A stretch of 64,000 nt of DNA from Ignavibacteria bacterium (GTDB lineage: Bacteria > Bacteroidota > Ignavibacteria > Ignavibacteriales > Ignavibacteriaceae). A program made the position numbers and the translations under genes. Position 1 is the first letter of the stretch. The number at the start of each line of letters is the position of its first letter. This document shows, in pieces, positions 26,140 to 34,865 of this stretch. A model generated the notes under the pieces. It saw nothing but the letters and a program-made list of their open reading frames with translations, did not search any database and had not been told where the DNA came from. The DNA is taken from assembly GCA_017302895.1 (NCBI GenBank), contig JAFLBV010000001.1:558001-622000 (forward strand), written 5' to 3'.

Positions 26140-28332
26140 ATGAAAAAGATACTATTCACAATTTTTATCATCCTGCTTTTCGCAGACTTAAATGCCCAGC
26201 CCCCGAATGTTTCCACTGAGGTACTGGCGCCTTTTCCCACTTCCTCCGATGTTTCCGTATTAAGGCATATAAGCGGAGAATCTTATATAGCAGCACTTTC
26301 GGAATCGGGTATTTTTAGAACAGATGATGCAGGCAGAAACTGGTATAAAATACAAAGTACCCCGTCTTTCAATGCTGTATGCGATCTTAAAATTTTTTCA
26401 CCTCAAAGATGGTACGGCATCACAAAACAGGGGGAATTCTTCTTCACAACTGACGGTGGCGTGAGGTTTTTTACCCAGAAAATACTCTACCCCGTTGATT
26501 ATATGACCCCGTATATGAGTTTCTCAGATTCACTTAACGGGATTATCTGTTTCCAGCGGAATAACTCAACCTCCGAGATCGAATACTTCGTTACCGCCAA
26601 TGCCGGATTTACATGGGAGCGGAAAACTTTGGCATCCGGAATTTCGAAAGGTGCCGTGGAAATTTTTTCCTGGAAAATCTGGATATTCAACGACGGCAAC
26701 AAGGTCAGAAGAACAACAAACGGAGGAATCTGGTGGCACGACACTTTCACGAAGAAGTCTTCAGATTTTTTCAGACTCAATGATTCAACGGTAATCATGC
26801 CCGTGAAAAATGACTCTGTTTACATCTCTTCAGACAGGGGCCTGACCTGGACTGCGATAGACACATGTAAATTTGACATCAATCCAAAAGATATGGTAAT
26901 GCTGCAAAATGGCAACATTTATGCATTAAACAGAGCGACCAGTACAATCTACAGGTCAACCGACACCTGTAAAACATTTACGAAAATAAAAACTCTCTAT
27001 TTGGATGGACCTGTCAGATATTTTCTCTCCTTTGTAATGATCTCTGACAGCTCCGGGATTATTACGGGAGAAAAAGGGACAATCTGTTTACTTTCGGGTG
27101 CCAATTTAAATTTGGTTCCGATATCGAAAAATCATTTAAGACCTTCTGTGGCATATTTCAGGGATTCAAAAACAGGAATAACAACCGGTGGTGCCAGAAC
27201 CACAGATGGAGGTAAAAACTGGATCCAGGCACAATATGGTGTTGGCTTTTTTGAAGATAACCACCATATTGCACTGACAAAGTCGGGTTTCGGGGTAATG
27301 ACCTTTGACTACTATACCTTGACCGGTTACAGGTCGTATATCCATGCAACAAAAGACAGTGGAAAATCGTGGCAGAAAATTTATTCTGATTCGAGTCACA
27401 AATACATTGGTGCACTGGAAATAAGTGACTCTCTTATAGCAGTAATTATGGTAAAATACTATACAACTGGTACACTTCAGAAAACAAAGTTGATCAGGTT
27501 CTCGGGAGGAGTGATAACATCTACCGATCAGGAACTTGACCTGAAACTTTCCGAGGTTGTGGCAATATCCAATCCGGGAATTATATATGGAATTACCGAC
27601 CAGGCTGTTTATCGAAGCAAGGATACTGCCCGAACATGGGTAAAGCTGTTCGAAGAAGCGAATGTTTCAGGCTTCTCTGATTTGATGGCGAATTCAGATG
27701 GTAGAGTTGCATTTTCTGTTTACACATATAATTCTTTACTTTCATCCCCCGATTACGGTGAAACATGGGGAAGAAACTACCCCGTTTTCAGTAGCGGATT
27801 TTTTAGGATGTCACTCGGTCAGGGCGGGATAGTTGCAGGCACAACTCCTAATCAAATATGGTATGCGCGACCAGGCGCTTCCACATGGATAGCTGTACCT
27901 TACAAATTCCTTGGCGCCATCGCCAATATTCAGTTTGTAAGCGGAACTGAATTGTTTGCCCAATCTTCAATTACAGATATGTGGACTAACTCGAGTTCAG
28001 GATTTTATTACAAAATCACATTTAACGACAGTACAACTTCAATTCAGGAGCTTGATTCCGGGGTTCCCGGCGAATTTGTTCTCGAACAAAATTACCCTAA
28101 TCCTTTTAACCCTTCAACAACGATAAGATTTTCGTTGCCTGCGGGAGAGAAAACGAACCTGAAGGTCTATAACTTACTCGGGCAGGAGGTTGCTGAACTT
28201 ATAAACGCCGACTTGCCTGCGGGTAATCATGTTGTTGAATTTGATGCAAAATCACTCTCGAGCGGAGTCTATTTCTACAGACTTTCAACTTCCGGGTTTT
28301 CCACGACAAAAAAAATGATCCTGATCAGGTAA
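26140..28332 (+). CDS. T9SS-exported propeller protein, array gene 1
   Basis: A 730-residue protein. ATG 26140 follows a strong ribosome binding site; an upstream ATG at 26116 would spoil the signal peptide (ILFTIFIILLFADLNAQ). Ycf48/BNR-like blades (FRTDDAGRNW, FTTDGGVRF, RRTTNGGIWW, YISSDRGLTWTA, YRSKDTARTW, SSPDYGETW) fill residues ~25-640. The middle part aligns with array genes 3 and 7 (RPSVAYFRDSKTGITT). Its sorting domain (FVLEQNYPNPFNPSTTIRFS ... TKKMILIR) is of an older, divergent kind and is not the shared version of array genes 2-7. It is the first of seven consecutive same-strand genes; the next starts 10 bases on. Confidence 0.88.
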   Translation: MKKILFTIFIILLFADLNAQPPNVSTEVLAPFPTSSDVSVLRHISGESYIAALSESGIFRTDDAGRNWYKIQSTPSFNAVCDLKIFSPQRWYGITKQGEFFFTTDGGVRFFTQKILYPVDYMTPYMSFSDSLNGIICFQRNNSTSEIEYFVTANAGFTWERKTLASGISKGAVEIFSWKIWIFNDGNKVRRTTNGGIWWHDTFTKKSSDFFRLNDSTVIMPVKNDSVYISSDRGLTWTAIDTCKFDINPKDMVMLQNGNIYALNRATSTIYRSTDTCKTFTKIKTLYLDGPVRYFLSFVMISDSSGIITGEKGTICLLSGANLNLVPISKNHLRPSVAYFRDSKTGITTGGARTTDGGKNWIQAQYGVGFFEDNHHIALTKSGFGVMTFDYYTLTGYRSYIHATKDSGKSWQKIYSDSSHKYIGALEISDSLIAVIMVKYYTTGTLQKTKLIRFSGGVITSTDQELDLKLSEVVAISNPGIIYGITDQAVYRSKDTARTWVKLFEEANVSGFSDLMANSDGRVAFSVYTYNSLLSSPDYGETWGRNYPVFSSGFFRMSLGQGGIVAGTTPNQIWYARPGASTWIAVPYKFLGAIANIQFVSGTELFAQSSITDMWTNSSSGFYYKITFNDSTTSIQELDSGVPGEFVLEQNYPNPFNPSTTIRFSLPAGEKTNLKVYNLLGQEVAELINADLPAGNHVVEFDAKSLSSGVYFYRLSTSGFSTTKKMILIR

Positions 28333-28342
28333 GGAGGGGGAA

Positions 28343-30418
28343 ATGAAATTATATATTATTCTATCGCTTTTAATTGTTTCCACCGCTTTTCCTCAAATAA
28401 AGTGGGAGCCGATGACCGGTTTTCCTTACAGAACAATATTTCATCTCTGTGTGAATTCAACAGGAGATATCTTTGCAGGGACCTCGGGGGCTTCGGGAAT
28501 GGCTATATTAAAAAAATCGCCTGACTCAACATATTTTAAGACCTCATGGGCGACGAGCAACTATGTATCATATCTTTACTGGCACAGAAGCAGTGGTAAC
28601 ATTATCGCCGGAAGTAATTACGGGCTTATCTATTCGAGTGATAATGGTGCAAGCTGGAGGCGGTCCAATATAACCTTCGGTCCTGCCAGTTGCATAGCTG
28701 AAAACTCATTCGGGGAACTGTTCGCTCAGGTCAGTGGCGGTTTAACCCACTCAATCGACGGCGGGAAAACCTGGATCCAAAAAGGAAGTTCAGGAAATGT
28801 AGTCTCTCCCGAAGTGAATGGAAAGATGTATGCTGTTGGTGATCCATACCTGACCCGTTCAACCGATCACGGGAATCTGTGGGTTGGGATTAATAATCTT
28901 GGTTCCGATTTCTCCGCCACATCCATCTATGTTGAGGATGACGGCCTGATGTACATCTCATCCTCAAATAAAGGAGTTTCCAGATCGACCAACGGCGGAT
29001 ACACATTTGAAGATGTGACCGAAGGCCTCTTCACAAATATTGTATACAGTGTAACCGGAATCAAGGGTGTCGGCGTTTTTGTGTCGACTCCATATGGGAT
29101 CTGGAAATCCACGAACAGAGGCAGTACCTGGTCTCAGGTCCTTGGCGACGGCGACAGAAATTTCCTCTCAATTGTGAAAGACGGTGAAAACGGACTTTAT
29201 GCTGCTTCAAGATATGGAGGTATCTATTATTCCCCCGACTATGGTGTAACATGGACAGCAAAGGCGGCAGGACTTCCGGCATACGAGGCTGACAAGTATA
29301 CTACTCACCCCTCAGGGTGGATGTTTGCTTCCTTCCCCTACTTCGGGGTGATGGGTTCATCAAACAATGGTGTAAACTGGGTAAACCGGACAAATGGCCT
29401 GTTCCCCTCAAATTCCTACACATCAAGGGGTGTTTCATCCGCAAGTTCCGGGACTCTTTTTGTGAGCTGTGATGATAAACTTTATCGCTCACAGGATCTG
29501 GGTCTCAACTGGTACTCGACTCCCGCAGGTAACCTGCCCAGAGATTTCGAACATATTATAGAACTCTCGGGAGGCCTGCTTTTTGGAATTTCAAATGCGA
29601 GAGGCATTTTCAAGTCAACCAATGACGGAGTAAGCTGGAGTGCCGCTTATTCAACTGCCTCCATTGGTTATGACGGATTAATACTCTCCCAGGACAGTAT
29701 TATCTATTTTGCGACAAAAACCAATGTGGTTCGCTCGCATGACAGAGGTGTCTCATGGAAAGAAGGAACCCAGACTATTCCACTGGTCAATGAAATTGCC
29801 ACTTCACCCGAGGGAACGATATTTGCCATCTGCTACAACAAACCCGGAGTTTATGTTTCCACCGACAGGGGCGACAGTTGGGTAATCAAGGGAGCGTCCA
29901 CTCTGTTGAAACCGTATCATCTCGTAAGAACGGCAGATGGAAGACTAATCTCAGGAAGTGCGACTGATGGTGCTTTCTCCTCCACCGATGGAGGTGAGAC
30001 CTGGCAAAACATAAGCTACGGACTGATTGACACCCGGATTTCCAGACTCTATATAACACCCTTCGGAGAGATTTGGGCTTCCACCGTTAGCGGCGGAACC
30101 CACAAACTTACCGGTATCACCGCTGTTCAGGATGAAGATTTAGCCGGTCTTCCAACCGGTTTCTCCCTCTCCCAAAACTTCCCCAACCCCTTCAACCCGG
30201 AGACGGTAATCCGTTTTTCACTTCCCGAAGCGGGATTTGTGAAAGGGATGGTTTACGACATTCTTGGCAGAGAGGTCGCCACACTTCTGAAAAGTGACAT
30301 GACCGCAGGAAATCATGAGGTGAAGTTTGATGCAACAGGTATTGCCTCAGGTGTTTATGTTTTCAGGCTTGAGGCGGGGAAATACTCTTCGGCGATCAAG
30401 ATGGTGGTTGGGAAGTAG
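28343..30418 (+). CDS. T9SS-exported propeller protein, array gene 2
   Basis: A 691-residue protein with signal peptide (KLYIILSLLIVSTAFPQ) and a perfect AAGGAGGGGG ribosome binding site. Its blades use YSSDNGASWRR, HSIDGGKTW, RSTNGGYTFED, WKSTNRGSTWSQ, YSPDYGVTW and FKSTNDGVSW, with long glycine-rich connections, and it is the most divergent propeller of the array. The last ~85 residues (SQNFPNPFNPETVIRFS ... YSSAIKMVVGK) are the shared sorting domain. No catalytic residues of sialidases are visible, so the BNR-like repeats probably serve binding. An octamer-repeat element follows the stop. Confidence 0.87.
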   Translation: MKLYIILSLLIVSTAFPQIKWEPMTGFPYRTIFHLCVNSTGDIFAGTSGASGMAILKKSPDSTYFKTSWATSNYVSYLYWHRSSGNIIAGSNYGLIYSSDNGASWRRSNITFGPASCIAENSFGELFAQVSGGLTHSIDGGKTWIQKGSSGNVVSPEVNGKMYAVGDPYLTRSTDHGNLWVGINNLGSDFSATSIYVEDDGLMYISSSNKGVSRSTNGGYTFEDVTEGLFTNIVYSVTGIKGVGVFVSTPYGIWKSTNRGSTWSQVLGDGDRNFLSIVKDGENGLYAASRYGGIYYSPDYGVTWTAKAAGLPAYEADKYTTHPSGWMFASFPYFGVMGSSNNGVNWVNRTNGLFPSNSYTSRGVSSASSGTLFVSCDDKLYRSQDLGLNWYSTPAGNLPRDFEHIIELSGGLLFGISNARGIFKSTNDGVSWSAAYSTASIGYDGLILSQDSIIYFATKTNVVRSHDRGVSWKEGTQTIPLVNEIATSPEGTIFAICYNKPGVYVSTDRGDSWVIKGASTLLKPYHLVRTADGRLISGSATDGAFSSTDGGETWQNISYGLIDTRISRLYITPFGEIWASTVSGGTHKLTGITAVQDEDLAGLPTGFSLSQNFPNPFNPETVIRFSLPEAGFVKGMVYDILGREVATLLKSDMTAGNHEVKFDATGIASGVYVFRLEAGKYSSAIKMVVGK

Positions 30419-30419
30419 G

Positions 30420-30480
30420 GGAGAGATTCGGAACTTCAGAACTTCAGAACCTCCGGGCTTCGGATTTTTAAGAGTTCCGC
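30420..30480. repeat. octamer-periodic intergenic repeat, copy 2
   Basis: Five or more 8-base units (TTCGGAAC, TTCAGAAC twice, CTCCGGGC, TTCGGATT) matching the element at 7955-8034; both copies are preceded by GGAGAGA or GGGAGAGA. Confidence 0.6.
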
Positions 30481-30544
30481 TTAACAATACGGGTTCATTA
30501 ATTTTAGATTAACCCGAAAACGACTTATCCATACAGGAGGATAG

Positions 30545-32710
30545 ATGTATTATTTGAGAATTATTTTTTTGATTTTATTTTTCCCTTTGATGTCATGGGC
30601 ACAATCACTGCAACATAATTTTGAATTGATTGCTCCCAAACCAACATACAAGGATATTTTGTTTATGACCACACTTCAGGACGGTCGGTTGATTGCCGGC
30701 TTGCGTCCGACGGGGTTGCTCATCAGCAACGATGAAGGTTTAACCTGGCAAGAAGTAAACTACCCCAATATTAAGGGGGCGATTATGAAGATTGTTCAAT
30801 TATCACCCGATGTGTTTTATGGTATCACAAGTAATTCGGAATTCATTAAGACTACTGATGGAGGAGCATCATTTTCAACAATGGTGCTTCAAAATATGGA
30901 TCCTATTGCCACAATTGCGGATATAAGTTTCAGTGACTCTCAGCACGGATTTGTCGGTGTTTACACTTACAAAACTTATAGTTGGGTAACGACAGACAGT
31001 GGGCAGACCTGGACAAGAATTTATCCCGCATCTGACTTTTGGTGTAACAGTAGTCTGATGGTCGATAACTCTGTTCTTCTTCTCTCCGCCAGTCAAAGAC
31101 TACTCCGCTCGACAGATCGCGGACACACATGGAATACCGTTTTATATTCGCAGTACGGACAGTTTTACAACCACGGGGACGGCAAAATTTCCTTTTTTTC
31201 CTCCTATGACACTATCAGGACTTCTCTCGATGGAGGTAACACCTGGTCTTTTACTGCTGTAACACCTTTTAATTTCGAAGTCCATTTTATTTCTAAGATG
31301 TCTAATGGGGTAGTTTATGTACCCAGGGAGAACTTCAGCGCACTTTACAAATCCACTGACGGGTTACTGACCTGGAGCAGAGTTGCCTGGCTTGGATCAT
31401 TTATCAGCACTCCGAACGCGTTTACAACGATTTCAGATACTGTTGCAATTCTCGCGGGGAACAGAGGTTCGATATTGAGACATACAGGTCCACAGCTTAA
31501 CGATTCCATGATTACACGCAATCAATTTTTGCCGTCAAAGGCTTTCTTCACCGATTCTTTATGGGGGATAAATACTTTTGGACTTTACACCTCGAATGGT
31601 GGTCAAACATGGCAGGGGAACACAAGCAACCCTTATAATTATATAGATTGGGGAAGCTATCTGACCCTCACGAAGAGTGGTCTTGGACTGATCGGTTTTA
31701 ACTGGCGATATCAGATTATACCGGATCCAAATTTTACGGTTTATTCAGACATCAATATAACAACCAACCAGGGTCGTTCGTGGATTAAGAAGGAATCAAA
31801 AAAATATTTCCACACAAAAGCGGTCACCTCTTTTGGAGATTCCGTGATTGTTGCTATGCTTAAAAGGGAACAAAACACGGGTGAAAATTATGAAATTAGA
31901 GTCATTCACTGGACAAATGCAGGAGTGTCGGTTAAAACTGTTCCACTGACTATGGGAATAACCGGCCTGGCTGCAATCCATTCCAAAAACATGGTGCTTG
32001 CCGGTTTTAACAATTCCATATTGGTCAGTTATGACACGGCAAAAACCTGGCAAACACTCTTTGCATCCGGGGCGAATACCAGTTTCACAGATGTAAAAGC
32101 TTTTGAATCAGGACTTATTGTCGGGTGTGGTGATAACTATAAATACTATTCAACTGACTTTGGCGTTACATGGTCAAAAGGATATCCAAACGGTGCCTGG
32201 CCCGGGGCTTTTGCCGTGAGTCCGACAGGACTTCTTGCTTACTCATCTTCAAACCGGGTAGAGATTGGACACAAAACCTGGCAAACTTTTCAGAAACTGG
32301 ACAATGATCTGATAAATGAAGTTTGGAATCTTCAATTTGTCGATAAAAACACTCTTATGGTACAGAATAATCGTGGAGACTATTTCAAATACCGTATTAT
32401 GGATACTGCGTCTGTTGTGTCGGTTGATCAAGATGATTCCCCCCTTAAGGACTTCTCCCTCTCCCAAAACTACCCCAACCCCTTCAATCCGGAGACGGTA
32501 ATCCGATTTTCACTTCCCGAAGCGGGATATGTTAAGGGTGTCGTTTATGACATTCTTGGCAGAGAAGTCGCCACACTTCTGAAAAGTGATATGCCGGCCG
32601 GTAATCATCAGGTGAAGTTTGATGCAAAGGGTATTGCGTCAGGTGTTTATGTTTTCAGGCTTCAGGCGGGGAATTATTCCTCGGCAATCAAGATGGTGGT
32701 TGGGAAGTAG
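30545..32710 (+). CDS. T9SS-exported propeller protein, array gene 3
   Basis: A 721-residue protein. AGGAGG precedes ATG 30545; the signal peptide is LRIIFLILFFPLMSWAQ. It is a clear paralogue of array gene 7. Both open with a LIAPKPT/RIAPRPT segment, share HGDGKISFFSS or HGDGNISFFSS near residue 210 and RGSILRHTGP-like stretches, and keep the same blade order. Blades carry TTDGGASFS, RSTDRGHTWNT, TSLDGGNTW and YKSTDGLLTW. The C-terminal sorting domain (SQNYPNPFNPETVIRFS ... MVVGK) is the shared type. Function unknown beyond surface display. Confidence 0.88.
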   Translation: MYYLRIIFLILFFPLMSWAQSLQHNFELIAPKPTYKDILFMTTLQDGRLIAGLRPTGLLISNDEGLTWQEVNYPNIKGAIMKIVQLSPDVFYGITSNSEFIKTTDGGASFSTMVLQNMDPIATIADISFSDSQHGFVGVYTYKTYSWVTTDSGQTWTRIYPASDFWCNSSLMVDNSVLLLSASQRLLRSTDRGHTWNTVLYSQYGQFYNHGDGKISFFSSYDTIRTSLDGGNTWSFTAVTPFNFEVHFISKMSNGVVYVPRENFSALYKSTDGLLTWSRVAWLGSFISTPNAFTTISDTVAILAGNRGSILRHTGPQLNDSMITRNQFLPSKAFFTDSLWGINTFGLYTSNGGQTWQGNTSNPYNYIDWGSYLTLTKSGLGLIGFNWRYQIIPDPNFTVYSDINITTNQGRSWIKKESKKYFHTKAVTSFGDSVIVAMLKREQNTGENYEIRVIHWTNAGVSVKTVPLTMGITGLAAIHSKNMVLAGFNNSILVSYDTAKTWQTLFASGANTSFTDVKAFESGLIVGCGDNYKYYSTDFGVTWSKGYPNGAWPGAFAVSPTGLLAYSSSNRVEIGHKTWQTFQKLDNDLINEVWNLQFVDKNTLMVQNNRGDYFKYRIMDTASVVSVDQDDSPLKDFSLSQNYPNPFNPETVIRFSLPEAGYVKGVVYDILGREVATLLKSDMPAGNHQVKFDAKGIASGVYVFRLQAGNYSSAIKMVVGK

Positions 32711-32757
32711 ATTAGAAATAAAAATGATTTTGTTAACAAAATATTAAGGCATTTGCC

Positions 32758-34824
32758 ATGAAAAAGCTGATTAACTCTTTGTTATTCTTAACATTCCCCT
32801 TGATGGCACAATGGGTACAAATTGCACCTGCTCCTACAGCCTATGACATGACAACGGTATGTGCTCTCTCACCTGATAAAGTGCTTATTGCGGGCAAGGG
32901 TGGTGTAATTGCAATCTCAACAAATCGCGGAATCAAATGGGAGGCAAAGGTACACTCGACGAGAGAAGACTTTTTGGATGGCGATTTTTACAACGAAAAC
33001 ATCGGGATACTGTCAACTGAAGGGAACATACTTAAGACAACCAATGGCGGGGAATCGTGGGTCAGAATTTATCAGTCGGACAATGATCATATAATTAAAG
33101 TTAAGATGTTTGACACACAAAATTATGCTGCCGTTTCCAATTCGAATTACTTAATCCGTTCTTCAAATGGAGGACAAACATGGGAACGGTCTTCCACAAT
33201 ACCTGAAGGGAAGTTCCATGCTGCATCCCTGAACGGTATGAACGAAATGTATCTGCTTGCGGATACCAGCTTTGTGGTAACTACCGACGGGGGTACAACA
33301 TTCTCCTCCTGGCTGACCACATTCCCGCCTTTGGGAGTAACAAGATTTGATGTAGTGTATTTTGCAGATTCTCAACATGGTGTCGTCACGAAAATGGGTG
33401 GAAGCGGCATCAAGACAACAGATGGCGGACACACCTGGAACCTGGTTGAATTTCCCTCAATCTACTCACCAAGAATTTATGGAATTCATGGCGTCAATGA
33501 AAAAGTAATGATTACAGGTGAGTTCAGATTTGTACTCAAGACTTCTGACATTGGGAGTACATGGAGCTCCTTCACCCCGGCTCCGACCCAATTTCTGTAT
33601 GATGTAACATGTTTCAGGGACAGCATCTGGTTCGCCTGCGGAAGTGGTGGTGCCTTCCAGAGTTCCACCGATTTTGGAGCCACATGGAACTATTTTCCAC
33701 CCTCTACTACAGATAAAAGAATAAACAAAATTTTCTTCCTGAACGAAGAAATTGGATATATTGCGTATACAAACGGACTTAAGAAAACAACGAACGGAGG
33801 GAACGATTGGATTGCTGTTAACGACAATCTACCGATGATACCTTCCATACATTTTTTTGATGAGCAAAATGGACTGGTTCTCGATTATGAGAATATTTTC
33901 AGGACCACAGACGGAGGGGTAACGCTCTCTTCTCCTTACAGTTTTTCGAGCAATTCTGTTTTTTGTGTTTTGCCAAATGGAAAAGTGCTCGTTGCGGGAC
34001 CTTCCGGAACCATGATTAAATCCGCTGACCGGGGTGCAACATGGACAAACATAACCACCAACACAACAAAGAGGATCAGGCATATCTATTTCCTTGACTC
34101 CTTAACGGGATTTTTTGTCGCAACAGACCAGATTGGTAAATCAACCGATGGTGGAGAGACCTGGCAAGTTAACTCAACTTCTGCAAATCAGTATCTGCAA
34201 AAATTTGTTTTTTACGATCAATTGGAAGGTGTTGGAATAGAGGATAAGAAAATATTCCACACTTCTGATGGCGGAAGAACCTGGGTACTGATTAAAACAG
34301 CAGAAAATTTTCTCAGAACCATTGTCAGGGACGGGGATCAGGACGCGATTATGTGCAGTTATCTTGGACAGATATTGAGAAGTCATGATCGTGGGATGAG
34401 TTGGCAGTCGGACATACCAATCACATCCGTAAGCCTCTCTGATATTTTTAGAACCAACGCAGGAACATTATATGTCTCAGGTGATAAAGGGACTGTTCTG
34501 AAGGAATCGGAAAGCAGCAATATCTTTGTTGGTATCGAGGATGAAAGCCACACTCTTCCTGTAAACTTCTCCCTCTCCCAAAACTACCCAAATCCCTTCA
34601 ATCCGGAGACGGTAATCCGTTTTTCACTTCCCAAAGCAGGATTGGTGAAAGGAGTTGTTTACGACATTCTTGGGAGAGAGGTCGCCACACTTCTAAATGG
34701 CGACTGGACGGCGGGTAACCATCAGGTGAAGTTTGATGCAAAAGGTATTGCCTCAGGTGTTTATGTTTTCAGGCTTGAGGCAGGGAATTATTCTTCGGCG
34801 ATAAAGATGGTGGTTAATAAATAG
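32758..34824 (+). CDS. T9SS-exported propeller protein, array gene 4
   Basis: A 688-residue protein, signal peptide INSLLFLTFPLMAQ, then directly QIAPAPT. The whole chain aligns end to end with array gene 5 (also 688 residues): both have TREDFLDGDF or TRQDFLDGDF near residue 65 and KFHAAS near 155, and share the order of blades KTTNGGESW, RSSNGGQTWER, KTTDGGHTWNL, FQSSTDFGATWNY, KTTNGGNDW, FRTTDGGVT, KSTDGGETW and HTSDGGRTWV. This is the signature of a local tandem duplication. It ends in the shared sorting domain (SQNYPNPFNPETVIRFS ... MVVNK). Confidence 0.88.
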   Translation: MKKLINSLLFLTFPLMAQWVQIAPAPTAYDMTTVCALSPDKVLIAGKGGVIAISTNRGIKWEAKVHSTREDFLDGDFYNENIGILSTEGNILKTTNGGESWVRIYQSDNDHIIKVKMFDTQNYAAVSNSNYLIRSSNGGQTWERSSTIPEGKFHAASLNGMNEMYLLADTSFVVTTDGGTTFSSWLTTFPPLGVTRFDVVYFADSQHGVVTKMGGSGIKTTDGGHTWNLVEFPSIYSPRIYGIHGVNEKVMITGEFRFVLKTSDIGSTWSSFTPAPTQFLYDVTCFRDSIWFACGSGGAFQSSTDFGATWNYFPPSTTDKRINKIFFLNEEIGYIAYTNGLKKTTNGGNDWIAVNDNLPMIPSIHFFDEQNGLVLDYENIFRTTDGGVTLSSPYSFSSNSVFCVLPNGKVLVAGPSGTMIKSADRGATWTNITTNTTKRIRHIYFLDSLTGFFVATDQIGKSTDGGETWQVNSTSANQYLQKFVFYDQLEGVGIEDKKIFHTSDGGRTWVLIKTAENFLRTIVRDGDQDAIMCSYLGQILRSHDRGMSWQSDIPITSVSLSDIFRTNAGTLYVSGDKGTVLKESESSNIFVGIEDESHTLPVNFSLSQNYPNPFNPETVIRFSLPKAGLVKGVVYDILGREVATLLNGDWTAGNHQVKFDAKGIASGVYVFRLEAGNYSSAIKMVVNK

Positions 34825-34865
34825 AGTGAAGAACTAATTAAGAAAACTCATAGATGGTGTTTACA